Source of the DNA: Nitrosomonadales bacterium
GTDB lineage: Bacteria; Pseudomonadota; Gammaproteobacteria; Burkholderiales; SG8-39
DNA length: 64,000 bases
Direction: 5' to 3'
NCBI GenBank assembly: GCA_005240145.1
Contig: SBAS01000021.1
Coordinates: forward strand, 1-64,000
Shown here: piece by piece, positions 27,082 to 35,082 of the stretch
Numbering within the stretch: the first letter of the stretch is position 1
Layout of the letters: each line of letters starts with the position of its first letter
Made by a program: the position numbers and the translations under genes
The notes under the pieces: model-generated
Seen by the model: the letters and a program-made list of their open reading frames with translations, nothing else
The model's database searches: none
Told to the model about the DNA's origin: nothing

Positions 27082-27098
27082 GCGATGCTTCGCATCGC
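27082..27098 (+). other. Hairpin between tRNA-Cys and tRNA-Leu
   Basis: GCGATGC and GCATCGC form a perfect 7-base-pair stem with loop TTC in the 50-base spacer. There is no T-run, so it is more likely a structure in the tRNA precursor than a terminator. Confidence 0.5.
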
Positions 27099-27117
27099 TT
27101 ACTGTCGGAAAAGGCAA

Positions 27118-27204
27118 GCCCGGGTGGCGAAACTGGTAGACGCAAGGGACTTAAAATCCCTCGGCCGCAAGGCCATGCTGGTTCGACTCCGGCCCCGGGC
27201 ACCA
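27118..27204 (+). tRNA. tRNA-Leu (TAA)
   Basis: An 87-base class II tRNA with encoded CCA. The acceptor GCCCGGG pairs with CCCGGGC, the discriminator base is A, and the anticodon loop CTTAAAA has anticodon TAA. The long variable arm (CGGCCGCAAGGCCATG) is typical of tRNA-Leu. No integrase or attachment repeat is seen after it. A perfect 9-base-pair inverted repeat without a T-run lies downstream at 27255-27279. Confidence 0.97.
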
Positions 27205-27329
27205 AAGCCGCATCGAATAACCTGCAAGATTGTCCTGGCAGCGTCAATCTCCGAGCTGGCGTGATGGCACCACGCCAGCCAGTTGCACGAACGGCATGAC
27301 GCCAAAGATTTCGACAGGGAGACTTGACG

Positions 27330-27938
27330 ATGAAACTCTATGACCTCAAGGCGGGAACGAATCCGCGCCGCGTCCGCATCTTCCTGGCCGAGAAAGGGCT
27401 GAGCGTTCCTCGCGTCGAAGTTGACATGCCCGGCGGCGAGAACCGGCGCGCGCATTACCTGGCGATCAACCCGATGGGCACCATGCCGGTGCTGGAGCTG
27501 GATGACGGCACGCACATCGCCGAGTCGATCGCCATCTGCCGCTACTTCGAGGAACTGCATCCGAATCCGCCGCTTTTCGGCGCGAACCCGCTGGAGCGGG
27601 CGCTGGTCGAGATGTGGAACCGCCGCATGGAGCTCGAGATCGCGCGGCCGTTGCAGGAGGCTTTCGTTCACCTGTCTCCGTACTGGGCGGGCAAGAGGGA
27701 GCAGGTCCCGGAGGCCGGCAAGCTCGCCCAGAAGACGGCGCTGGCGCGCATGGCGTGGCTGGATGGCGAGCTCGCCACGCGGCCCTTTATTGCGGGCGAG
27801 CGCTATACCGTCGCCGACATCACCGCGCAATGCGGGCTCCTGCTGGGTAAGAACACCGGCACGCCGATTCCCGCCGAACTGACCAACCTGAGCCGATGGT
27901 TCGCCGAGGTGACGAGCCGCCCGACTGCACGGGCTTGA
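27330..27938 (+). CDS. Glutathione S-transferase family protein
   Basis: This is a cytosolic GST of 202 residues. The thioredoxin-like N-domain starts MKLYDLKAGTNPRRVRIFLAEKG and includes the cis-proline region NPMGTMPVLELDDG and the glutathione-contact Glu-Ser in IAESIAICRYF. An all-helical C-domain follows (residues 88-202). The ATG at 27330 is preceded by AGGGAG; an in-frame TTG two codons earlier is less likely. Its substrate is unknown. It stands alone between the tRNA cluster and a convergent small gene. Confidence 0.9.
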   Translation: MKLYDLKAGTNPRRVRIFLAEKGLSVPRVEVDMPGGENRRAHYLAINPMGTMPVLELDDGTHIAESIAICRYFEELHPNPPLFGANPLERALVEMWNRRMELEIARPLQEAFVHLSPYWAGKREQVPEAGKLAQKTALARMAWLDGELATRPFIAGERYTVADITAQCGLLLGKNTGTPIPAELTNLSRWFAEVTSRPTARA

Positions 27939-28048
27939 TACACGGAGGGCTCTCGTGGCGCTCGCGGGAGTCGGATCGCTCGTTTTCCCGAAGGCACGCT
28001 GAACGGTTGAATCCGCAACCCTAAGCGGCTATCGGTTAGGAAACCAGT

Positions 28049-28210
28049 TCAGCGCAGTTTTTTCTTCTGCTTGCGGTCGGCCATGATTTTCTCGAAGCAC
28101 TCGGCGCAGACTTCGCGCTTGTTCTTCACCCCGGGCAGGGTGCGGAAGGTTGCACGCTGGCGCGAGTGCTGCCCGTGGAAACAGTACTTGAGCGGGTTGA
28201 GGTTGGCCAT
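28049..28210 (-). CDS. Small basic CxxC protein, 53 residues, function unknown
   Basis: This gene is too short for a usual ORF cutoff but has normal codon use for this genome. The peptide begins MANLNPLKYCFHGQHSRQRA and has CFHG in the N-terminal half and CAEC in the C-terminal half, a possible four-ligand zinc site (Cys, His, Cys, Cys). It ends in a Lys/Arg-rich tail (ADRKQKKKLR) that could bind nucleic acid. Overlapping frames on the same strand have no such features. There is no strong ribosome-binding site. I do not recognise a named family. It is convergent with the GST gene and divergent from the hydratase. Confidence 0.7.
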   Translation of the reverse strand: MANLNPLKYCFHGQHSRQRATFRTLPGVKNKREVCAECFEKIMADRKQKKKLR

Positions 28211-28257
28211 CGGCTAGTCGCATACTGTGCCAAGTCGCGGGTTTGCGCAAACGGCAT

Positions 28258-28263
28258 TAAAAT
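28258..28263 (+). promoter_or_regulatory. Predicted -10 element for the hydratase gene
   Basis: TAAAAT lies 31 bases before the ATG at 28295 and overlaps a possible earlier ATG at 28262, which argues against that earlier start. No -35 box is clear. Confidence 0.35.
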
Positions 28264-28294
28264 GTGCCGACCTAGCGGCATCCCGGGACCCCCT

Positions 28295-29110
28295 ATGAGG
28301 CGAAAAGCCAAGACCCTTGAGCCGCGCATCGAGCGCGCCGGCGCATGGCTGCACGAGGCGCACCGCGGGCGGCAGCGTTTCGCGTCCCTGCCCGCCGAGC
28401 TCGTACCGCGTGATGCGGGGGAGGCTTACGCGATCCAAAGCGAGTTTGTGGGCATGCGCGCCGAATCGCTGGGCCCGGTCGCGGGCTACAAGATCGCGCT
28501 CACCACGCCGGCCATGCGTGCGATGGTGGGGCTGAATGACTCGATCGCCGGCGACATCCACGAGAAAACCATCCTGCGCGGGCCCTCGCGCGTGCGAGCC
28601 GCCGACTATGTGCGCCTGATCGTCGAATTCGAGATCGGTGTCGAACTCGCCGAGGACCTTCCGGCCATCGGCGCTCCCTACGATCGCGCCAAGGTGTCGC
28701 GCGCCGTGGGCGCCCTGATGCCGTCGTTCGAGCTCGCGGATGACCGCAATGCGGACTATACGAACCTGGCGGCGCATGCGCTCATGCTGATTGCCGACAA
28801 CGCGTGGAACGAAGGCGCGGTCCTCGGCGCCCCGGTGCGCGACTGGCAGAAGGTCGATCTCGGGGGACTGCGCGGCCTCGCCAGCATCAACGGCGCCGTG
28901 GTGGGCGAGGGATATGGGCGCGATGTCATGGGACACCCGCTCGACGCACTGGCCTGGATCGCCAACAATCTCGCCTCGCGCGGCCTGGGCCTGTGGCGCG
29001 GCGACGTGGTGATCACCGGCAGCCTCGTGACCTCCAAGTTTCCGCAAGCGGGCGACTTCGTCCGCTTCGACGCGGGCCAGCTGGGCGCCGTGGAACTCCA
29101 CGTCGACTGA
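28295..29110 (+). CDS. 2-keto-4-pentenoate hydratase family protein
   Basis: This 271-residue protein has the fumarylacetoacetate-hydrolase fold of MhpD/HpaH-type hydratases, which add water to 2-oxopent-4-enoate-like products of aromatic meta-cleavage. The metal-binding acidic motif is seen in IVEFEIGVEL, the GYKIALT and ITGSLVTSK segments are conserved, and the end (AGDFVRFDAGQLGAVELHV) is typical. The ATG at 28295 lacks a good ribosome-binding site; the frame is open further upstream. The stop touches the stop of the convergent ligase gene (29110/29111). A role with the catabolic genes on the other strand is inferred from this position only. Confidence 0.8.
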   Translation: MRRKAKTLEPRIERAGAWLHEAHRGRQRFASLPAELVPRDAGEAYAIQSEFVGMRAESLGPVAGYKIALTTPAMRAMVGLNDSIAGDIHEKTILRGPSRVRAADYVRLIVEFEIGVELAEDLPAIGAPYDRAKVSRAVGALMPSFELADDRNADYTNLAAHALMLIADNAWNEGAVLGAPVRDWQKVDLGGLRGLASINGAVVGEGYGRDVMGHPLDALAWIANNLASRGLGLWRGDVVITGSLVTSKFPQAGDFVRFDAGQLGAVELHVD

Positions 29111-30508
29111 TCAGGCGCCGGCGACGAGGCGTTTCAGTTCCGGTTTCTGCACCTTGCCCATGGCGTTCCTGGGCAGGCTGTCGAGGAAAACGACGCGGCG
29201 CGGGTGCTTGAATCTGGCCAGCCGGTCCTTGAACAGATCCAGCACCGCCTGTTCATCCATTTTTCCCCTGGCCACGACGCAGGCGCAGGCAGCTTCACCC
29301 CACTTCGGATCGTCGATGCCGATCACTGCGGCCTCGGCGATCGCCGGGCAGTCGGCGAGAACGTTCTCGAGCTCTGCCGGATAAATGTTCTCGCCGCCGG
29401 AGATGATAACGTCCTTCGAACGGCCGATGATCCAGTAGTAGCCGTCCGCATCGACGCGCGCGAGGTCCCCGGTTTTGAACCAGCCGTCGGCCGTCAACGC
29501 AGCTGCCGTGGCCGCCGGATCGTTCCAATAAGCGCGCATGACGTTCGGGCCGCGCACCCAGACTTCGCCCTCCACCAGCTTCACCTCGCAGTGCGGCGCG
29601 GGTTTTCCGGCGCTGCCGAGCTTACTTGCCGCGTCTTCCTTCAGCAGCACCACGGCGATCGGCGAAGTCTCGGTGCAGCCATAGATCTGGCCGACCGGGA
29701 TACCGCGGGCATGGAAGGCGCGAATCAGCGAGTCCGGCACTACCATCGAGCCGGCATTCATCATCTTGAGCGAGGAAAGGTCGGTGCCCGGCCAGGCCGG
29801 ATGGGAAACGACCGCCTGGAGCGTGGCTGGTACCAGGAGCGAAATCGTAGGGCGCCGCCGCGCCACGTCGGCAAGCCAGAGCGCGGGATCGAAGCGGCGG
29901 TGCAGGGTCACGCTTGCGCCGGTTTGCAGCGCGGGGAGAGTCTGGTTGTTGAGGCCGCCGACATGGAACATCGGCAGGACGGTCAGGATATGGTCCGACT
30001 GGGTGAGGTCGTGCGCATGGATCGAGTTGAGGCCGTTGCACAGCAGCGCGGACTGGGTGAGGACCGCGCCTTTCGGCTTTCCGGTGGTGCCGGAGGTGTA
30101 GACGATGAGGATATCGTCACCGTCGGTGCCTTCACTATCTGAATTCTTCCCGGGTTTTCCAACCGGAACACCAAGCGAGCTGGCGTGTGCGGAAAAATCC
30201 GTATCGGAATAAATCCATTTCGGCCTGCAATCTTCCAGAATGGTCCGGTGCTCGGCGGCGGTCAGGCGCCAATTAAGCGGCACAAGGATCGCACCCAGCC
30301 TCGCCAGCGCGAAGAGCAGCACCAGCATCTCCGGGCTGTTGTAGCCGAGCCAGGCGACGCGATCGCCTTTGGAGACATCGAGGGTTCTGGTTTTTTCGTC
30401 TATGGAATTCCAGAACCGGGAATACGAGATATCAGAACCCTGAAAATGCAACGCAGTCTTGGATGGCGAATGCCCTGCCCAGCGTTCAATGATCCGGGAG
30501 AGATTCAT
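29111..30508 (-). CDS. AMP-forming acyl-CoA/aryl-CoA ligase
   Basis: This ANL-superfamily ligase activates a carboxylic acid with ATP and CoA. It has the P-loop YTSGTTGKPKG, the A5 motif YGCTETSP, GWFKTGDLARVDADGYYWI with hinge GRSKD, and the C-terminal catalytic Lys in PRNAMGKVQKPEL. I use the ATG at 30508, with a GTG two codons upstream. At 465 residues it is somewhat short for the family, mainly at the N-terminus. It is the last gene of a five-gene minus-strand operon. The substrate is unknown; the closest functional guess is a medium-chain, dicarboxylic or aromatic acid. Confidence 0.88.
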   Translation of the reverse strand: MNLSRIIERWAGHSPSKTALHFQGSDISYSRFWNSIDEKTRTLDVSKGDRVAWLGYNSPEMLVLLFALARLGAILVPLNWRLTAAEHRTILEDCRPKWIYSDTDFSAHASSLGVPVGKPGKNSDSEGTDGDDILIVYTSGTTGKPKGAVLTQSALLCNGLNSIHAHDLTQSDHILTVLPMFHVGGLNNQTLPALQTGASVTLHRRFDPALWLADVARRRPTISLLVPATLQAVVSHPAWPGTDLSSLKMMNAGSMVVPDSLIRAFHARGIPVGQIYGCTETSPIAVVLLKEDAASKLGSAGKPAPHCEVKLVEGEVWVRGPNVMRAYWNDPAATAAALTADGWFKTGDLARVDADGYYWIIGRSKDVIISGGENIYPAELENVLADCPAIAEAAVIGIDDPKWGEAACACVVARGKMDEQAVLDLFKDRLARFKHPRRVVFLDSLPRNAMGKVQKPELKRLVAGA

Positions 30509-30518
30509 GGGCACGGGG

Positions 30519-31541
30519 TCAGTGCTTCAGTTTGTAGAGGCGCAGCGCGTTCTCGTGGCCGATTTTGCGCGCCACCTCCGGCGCGAGCAGCGACAGGAAG
30601 ATTGCCTGTTGCCGGCGCTGGATCGGTGCAAAGCGCGAAAACTCGATGCCGGGACCGGTGCCGGGCAGGCCCGCGACAAAGAACTGGTCGCCGCCGAGCA
30701 CGAAACGTTCCGCAAACTCTTCCAGCACTGCGCGCCACGCCGGCTCGAGGCTGCCATCGCGACTCAGCATGAGATTCTGCATGCGAGACTGCCCCCCGCC
30801 CATGCGGATGCTCATATGCAGGTTCGGGTGGCGCGAGAGTAAATCGCGGCTGATCTGCGGCGTCCAGTGGCCGAGCGGATCGGCACCGGCGTGCGCCCAG
30901 ATGATCCGCGCACCGCGGTTGTGAGCGAGCAGACGCTCGAATCCTTCGAGATTCGGTCGCAGCACGGAGGGGTTGAGTGCCGTGCTGAAAACCGCCGGCA
31001 GCGTTGCCTCCTTCGCCACCAGATCGAAATGCAGGTCGATCACCGCACCGTGCTCGGCCGCGATGTCGGCAAGCAGCAGGAACAGCGGATGGTCCGCCGG
31101 CGCCGACTCGTACGGATGTCCTGGCCTGGCCGCGAGGTGATGGGGCGACATCTCGCCGAAACCTGCCCCACCATCAGCGAGGATTTTCCGGGCGCGCGCG
31201 GCGAACCGCTCGCGCAACGCAGCGTCCACTCCATCCGCGGCGACATCGTGGATCATGGGATTGAGCGAGCCGCCGCCGCCGAGGAAGGCGAATCTGCCGG
31301 GCTGTTCGCGCGCAGCGGAAACGAAGGACTCGTAGTCCGAAACGCGCCGCATTCCGGATACCTGCGGCGGTGGCATCAGTACCATCGCCCGGATCCCCGC
31401 CTGCTGCATGACGGCGCTCGGCTCCTGCAGCGAGCCTGCCAGCGGATGCACGTGCGCGTCCACATAGGGCGCGGGCGCAGCAGGCGGCGTCTGCGACCAG
31501 GCAACTACCGGCACCAGCAGAAGTGCGAAATGCCAGTTCAA
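30519..31541 (-). CDS. Secreted amidohydrolase (amidohydrolase 2 family)
   Basis: This 340-residue TIM-barrel metal-dependent hydrolase has the motifs DAHVHP (residues 28-33), IDLHFD and IWAHAGADPLGH. Unlike most of its relatives it starts with a clear signal peptide (MNWHFALLLVPVVAWSQTPPA), so it should act in the periplasm. Translation probably begins at a TTG (31541) that overlaps the stop of the flavoprotein gene (TTGA). It is in the same operon as the ligase and the dioxygenase. The reaction is unknown; family members include decarboxylases and lactone or amide hydrolases. Confidence 0.82.
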   Translation of the reverse strand: MNWHFALLLVPVVAWSQTPPAAPAPYVDAHVHPLAGSLQEPSAVMQQAGIRAMVLMPPPQVSGMRRVSDYESFVSAAREQPGRFAFLGGGGSLNPMIHDVAADGVDAALRERFAARARKILADGGAGFGEMSPHHLAARPGHPYESAPADHPLFLLLADIAAEHGAVIDLHFDLVAKEATLPAVFSTALNPSVLRPNLEGFERLLAHNRGARIIWAHAGADPLGHWTPQISRDLLSRHPNLHMSIRMGGGQSRMQNLMLSRDGSLEPAWRAVLEEFAERFVLGGDQFFVAGLPGTGPGIEFSRFAPIQRRQQAIFLSLLAPEVARKIGHENALRLYKLKH

Positions 31542-32776
31542 TCGTCACTCTCGCCGGGTTCGTAGAGCGCCTCGCGGCCGATGCGGTCCAGGCAAAGCTC
31601 GGCGGTCCACGGCAGCATCAGCGCGCCGCAGCGCGAATCGCGGTACAGGCGCTCGAGCGGCAGGCTCTTCAGCATGGATTGCCCGCCGCAGGTGCGGATG
31701 GCGAGCGCGCACAGGGCGTTGGCGTTCTCCATGATGGTGTACTGGGTCGCGTAGGCACGCAGGCGCGCGTCCTTGGGCGGATCCACGCGCGCGTCCTCGA
31801 GCATGCGCAGGAAGAGGGCGCGGGTCTGCTCGAGCTTGACCCACATTTCGGCCACCGCGATCTGCTTGGTGGGATACATGCGCCGCTTCACCGGTGGCAT
31901 GCCTTCCAGCTCGCCGCGCAGGTACTTGACGGTGAATTCGCAGGCCGCGATCGCGATCCCCATATAGGTCGGCGAGAGCGTGGTGAACATGTGCGGCCAG
32001 CGTCCCGCCGCCTGAAAGTAGAGGCCGCGCGGCATCATCTGCGCGTCGTCGGGGACGAAGACGTCCTTGAACACCAGGGTGCGCGACACGGTGCCGCGCA
32101 TGCCGAGCGGATCCCAGTCGCCGGTGATGGAAAATCCCGCAGCATCCGCAGGCACGGCGATGTAAAGCGTGTCGCGCATCGAGCTGCCCGGCTTGTCCTC
32201 GGTGCACAGCACGCCGTAGTAGTGAGCGGCGCCGGAGAGGGAGGCGAAGATTTTCTTGCCGTTGACGCGCCAGCCACCGTCCACTTTGACCGCCAGCGTG
32301 CCGAAGGGCGCCCGGCCGGCGGCCGCGGCGCTGCCTTCCGAAAAAGGCTGGGCATAGATGGCGCCGTCCTTCACCACGCGGTTGAAGTGAACGGCGCGGT
32401 AACGTTCGTGTTCTTTCTTCTGTTCCGCGCTCATCTTGAGGTCGTCGGCGAGCACTCCCGGCCACAGCGTCGAACAGGCGTGCATGTTGAAGGTGAGGGC
32501 GGTCGCGCCGCAATACTTGCCGAGCGTCGCCGACACCAGCGCGTAGGTGCGCAGGTCGGCGCCCATGCCGCCGAATTTTGCCGGCACGCACAGGCCGAGC
32601 AGGCCGGCGTTCTTCAACTCGGCGTAATTCTCGAAAGGGAAACTCGCCTCGCGGTCGTACTTCGCCGCGCGCCTGGCGAATGAGGGCCCGAGAGATTCGG
32701 CGAGCGCAAGCAGTTCTTTCTGCTTTTCGCTCAACTGGATTCCCGAGCCCGTGACGGAATAGCGTGGATCGATCAC
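31538..32776 (-). CDS. Acyl-CoA dehydrogenase-like flavoprotein
   Basis: This is a 412-residue protein of the acyl-CoA dehydrogenase fold. The FAD-binding regions AQPFSEGSAAA and FASLSGAAHYYGV are present, and the C-terminal helical domain carries IRTCGGQSML. The usual catalytic EGT near the end is not seen; the corresponding stretch reads RCGALMLPWTAELCLDRIG. It might therefore be an oxygenase-type or non-classical member rather than a true dehydrogenase. The GTG start at 32776 overlaps the stop of the hydrolase gene (GTGA). A longer frame in the same phase up to 33208 lies over the hydrolase and is not real. Confidence 0.83.
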   Translation of the reverse strand: MIDPRYSVTGSGIQLSEKQKELLALAESLGPSFARRAAKYDREASFPFENYAELKNAGLLGLCVPAKFGGMGADLRTYALVSATLGKYCGATALTFNMHACSTLWPGVLADDLKMSAEQKKEHERYRAVHFNRVVKDGAIYAQPFSEGSAAAAGRAPFGTLAVKVDGGWRVNGKKIFASLSGAAHYYGVLCTEDKPGSSMRDTLYIAVPADAAGFSITGDWDPLGMRGTVSRTLVFKDVFVPDDAQMMPRGLYFQAAGRWPHMFTTLSPTYMGIAIAACEFTVKYLRGELEGMPPVKRRMYPTKQIAVAEMWVKLEQTRALFLRMLEDARVDPPKDARLRAYATQYTIMENANALCALAIRTCGGQSMLKSLPLERLYRDSRCGALMLPWTAELCLDRIGREALYEPGESDD

Positions 32777-33498
32777 AGGCCGTGGTTCTTGAGGAAGTAG
32801 AGCAGGGCGTCGTTGAACGCGTCGGGCTGGTCCATGGGGCCGAGGTGGCCGCAGCCCTGGAGCAGGACGTACTCGGCGCCGGGAATCTTCTGCGCCATTT
32901 TTTCCATCACGGCAGGCGGCGCGGTCTTGTCCTCCGCGCCGGCGATGAGCAGCGTGGGAACCTTGATGCGGGCGAGTTCCTTCCTGCGGTCGAAGGTCGT
33001 CAGCAGGTGCACCGCTTTGCGGTAGGTTTCCGGGGGCACGCCTGCCATGATCTGTTGCGCCAGCCTCGAATTGCTCCCCATGGTGGGAATCAGCTTCGCT
33101 GCGATCTGCGCCATCGTCTTGCCTTGATCGAGCGGGTCGATGCGCGCGGCGATGAACTGCTGCGTAAATTCGCTGTTGCCCCCGGCGAAGGCGGGGCTGG
33201 TGAAGCACAGCGCCAGCGCCTTGATCAGCTGCGGATAACGCACGTACGCCTCCTGCGCGATCAGGCCACCCATGCTGTGGCCCACCAGCACCACAGGCTC
33301 ACTTCCGAGCGATTCGATCAGCCGCGCGAGCGCCGCCGTGACCTGCTCGAGGTCATAGGGTTCGACAATCTGGCTGTGCCCGTAGCCGGGCTGGTCCCAG
33401 GCATGCGACGGGTAGCCGAGGCCGCCGAAGAAGGGCAATTGCAGCTCCCAGGCGTGGTGGCCACCGCCGACGCCATGCAGAAACAGCAGTGGCGTCAC
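32773..33498 (-). CDS. Alpha/beta hydrolase
   Basis: This 241-residue hydrolase has the oxyanion segment LLFLHGVGGG, the nucleophile elbow GHSMGG (Ser near residue 76), the acid Asp in LIAGAEDKT and the catalytic His in GCGHLGPMDQP. The GTG start at 33498 overlaps the stop of the NicX-like gene, so the pair is translationally coupled. The start I use gives VTPLLFLHG; an upstream in-frame ATG would extend into the dioxygenase gene. In nicotinate degradation an alpha/beta hydrolase (NicD) acts right after NicX, so the pairing is suggestive, but the sequence is that of a general hydrolase. Confidence 0.85.
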   Translation of the reverse strand: MTPLLFLHGVGGGHHAWELQLPFFGGLGYPSHAWDQPGYGHSQIVEPYDLEQVTAALARLIESLGSEPVVLVGHSMGGLIAQEAYVRYPQLIKALALCFTSPAFAGGNSEFTQQFIAARIDPLDQGKTMAQIAAKLIPTMGSNSRLAQQIMAGVPPETYRKAVHLLTTFDRRKELARIKVPTLLIAGAEDKTAPPAVMEKMAQKIPGAEYVLLQGCGHLGPMDQPDAFNDALLYFLKNHGL

Positions 33499-34529
33499 AC
33501 GAGTTTGCCGTGCAGGACCACGGGTTTGCCGTCCAATTCGATGCTGCAATGGCGGCACGGCAGGTCGAAGTGGCCGAGCGTATGCCGTGCTGCAACTTCG
33601 TTGGCGCCGGTCGAATAGAGGAAGTTGCCGGCGAAGGCTCGCTGCTCGGTGCCATTGACGTCGCGCCGGTCGTACATAGCGAGCGCGTCCCAGCGCGCGC
33701 GCGTATTCAATCCCCAGCCGACATGCGAGACCGCGTAGGCCTCACGGTCGCCCCAAGCCGCGAAGTATTCGCGCATGAGCTCCGCGTCGAGCGAATCGCC
33801 GTCGATCCTGGTTGCGTAGTCGCCTTCAATTTTTATGTGGATTGGGTTCTCGATATATCTCTTAAAGGTCAAGTTCAAATCCCCAGGCGCAAGGACCAGC
33901 GCGCCATTCACGCTGCCAGCCTTCGGAAACGCCAGGCACAAGCCGCCCGGCCAGTGCGACAGCGTTCCGGGCTTCTCCGTGTACCCCCAGACGCCGCCCA
34001 CGCGCGCGCCCTCGATCCGGATCTCGAGGTTGGTGCCGGCGGGGGAGGTGACCTTCATCGCCTTCGCATCGCGCAGCAGGCGCATTCCCGCCCTCACCTT
34101 CTGCTCGTCCCCGGGGGAGGGGGCCAGGCGCTCAAGCACATCGGGGTGCTCGTTAGAGATGTACAGCACTCGCGCCCCGGCTTTGAGGATCGCGGGCAGT
34201 TCCGCGGCGTGCATCAAGCCTTCGAGCGTGCAATCGGCGACGAACGTCGATGCAGCAAGGGCGCCGACCGCAGGCCCGAGGTTTTGCAGCGCGACCGAGG
34301 CGCCGGTGGAGCGGACAGGCACGGGAACCGTCTGGCGCGCGGTAGGCACCACGACATGAAAGGGCCGCGCGCCCAGACGCATCAGCGCGAGCTCCGCGAG
34401 ATGCACGTTAAGCGCGCGGGACTGCGACTCGGAGAGCACGGCGCAGATATCGCCGGAGGCGACCTTGCAGCGGGCGAAAACATCCGCGAACAGGTCGATC
34501 CACTTGCCTTCGATGCGGTCGGCGATCAT
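33495..34529 (-). CDS. NicX-like 2,5-dihydroxypyridine 5,6-dioxygenase / M29-like protein
   Basis: This 344-residue protein resembles NicX, the iron(II) dioxygenase that opens 2,5-dihydroxypyridine, a family related in fold to M29 aminopeptidases. From memory of P. putida NicX, the ligands His265, His318 and Asp320 correspond here to His269 (VSHVGWGLN), His320 and Asp322 (LGHFDLP). SHWPGGLCLAFP and GNFLYSTGAN also match. The substrate may differ, since many family members are uncharacterised. It is the first gene of the minus-strand operon, with a TAATAT -10-like sequence at 34561-34556, and is divergent from the DUF1178 gene. Confidence 0.65.
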   Translation of the reverse strand: MIADRIEGKWIDLFADVFARCKVASGDICAVLSESQSRALNVHLAELALMRLGARPFHVVVPTARQTVPVPVRSTGASVALQNLGPAVGALAASTFVADCTLEGLMHAAELPAILKAGARVLYISNEHPDVLERLAPSPGDEQKVRAGMRLLRDAKAMKVTSPAGTNLEIRIEGARVGGVWGYTEKPGTLSHWPGGLCLAFPKAGSVNGALVLAPGDLNLTFKRYIENPIHIKIEGDYATRIDGDSLDAELMREYFAAWGDREAYAVSHVGWGLNTRARWDALAMYDRRDVNGTEQRAFAGNFLYSTGANEVAARHTLGHFDLPCRHCSIELDGKPVVLHGKLV

Positions 34530-34566
34530 TGGCGCTGGCGTGAACGGGGGATTGGATATTACCGTG

Positions 34567-34572
34567 TAAAAT
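34567..34572 (+). promoter_or_regulatory. Predicted -10 element of the DUF1178 gene
   Basis: TAAAAT ends nine bases before the ATG at 34582, and no Shine-Dalgarno is present. This suggests a leaderless or nearly leaderless mRNA. It lies in the 52-base gap shared with the divergent NicX-like operon. Confidence 0.4.
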
Positions 34573-34581
34573 CAAGCTTCC

Positions 34582-35031
34582 ATGATTGTGTTCGATCTGC
34601 ACTGCAAAGACGGCCATCGCTTCGAGGGTTGGTTTGCCTCGGCCAAGGACTACGCGTCACAGAAAAAGCGCGGCCTGCTCACCTGCCCGAACTGCGGTGA
34701 TACCCGCATCGAACGCGGCCTTTCCGCCCCGCGCCTGAACATGGGCGCCCAGGAAACCGTCCCAGCCCCGGTCGAGAAAACGCCGGACATGGAAGGGAAG
34801 GACCCCTTCGCCGTCGCCCAGATTCTCTATTCGCGCATGCTGGACGACATCCTCACCAAGTCGGAAGACGTCGGCGCCAGGTTCCCCGACGAAGCCCGCA
34901 AGATCTACTACCAGGAATCACCCGGCCGCGCCATTCGCGGCCAGGCCACCCAGGCCGAGCACGAAGCGCTCGTCGATGAAGGCATTCCCGTCGCCCGTTT
35001 TCCAGTACCGCCCGCCAATCACCTCAACTGA
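34582..35031 (+). CDS. DUF1178 family protein
   Basis: This is a 149-residue cytoplasmic protein of a family common in alpha- and betaproteobacteria, function unknown. The start IVFDLHCKDGHRFEGWFASA and the zinc-ribbon-like cysteine set (C8 with CPNCGD) are typical. The second half (FAVAQILYSRMLDDILTKSEDVG, EARKIYYQE) is helical. It does not share a function that I can name with the genes on either side. Confidence 0.88.
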   Translation: MIVFDLHCKDGHRFEGWFASAKDYASQKKRGLLTCPNCGDTRIERGLSAPRLNMGAQETVPAPVEKTPDMEGKDPFAVAQILYSRMLDDILTKSEDVGARFPDEARKIYYQESPGRAIRGQATQAEHEALVDEGIPVARFPVPPANHLN

Positions 35032-35082
35032 GGCGGTCTGCCGTAAGAAGTTTTTCTCACGTATCGCTCTAAGGGACTTCCC

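Noticed and set aside
27255..27279. Perfect 9-base-pair inverted repeat after tRNA-Leu as a terminator
   Set aside because: No T-run follows on either strand, so it is not a standard intrinsic terminator; its role is unknown.
27118..27330. tRNA-Leu as an integration site for a genomic island
   Set aside because: No integrase and no repeat of the tRNA 3' end is visible in the following 9 kb, although accessory-type genes follow.
28029..28250. A 73-codon minus-strand frame over the small CxxC gene
   Set aside because: It is in another phase of the same strand; the 53-residue frame has the cysteine motifs and normal codon use.
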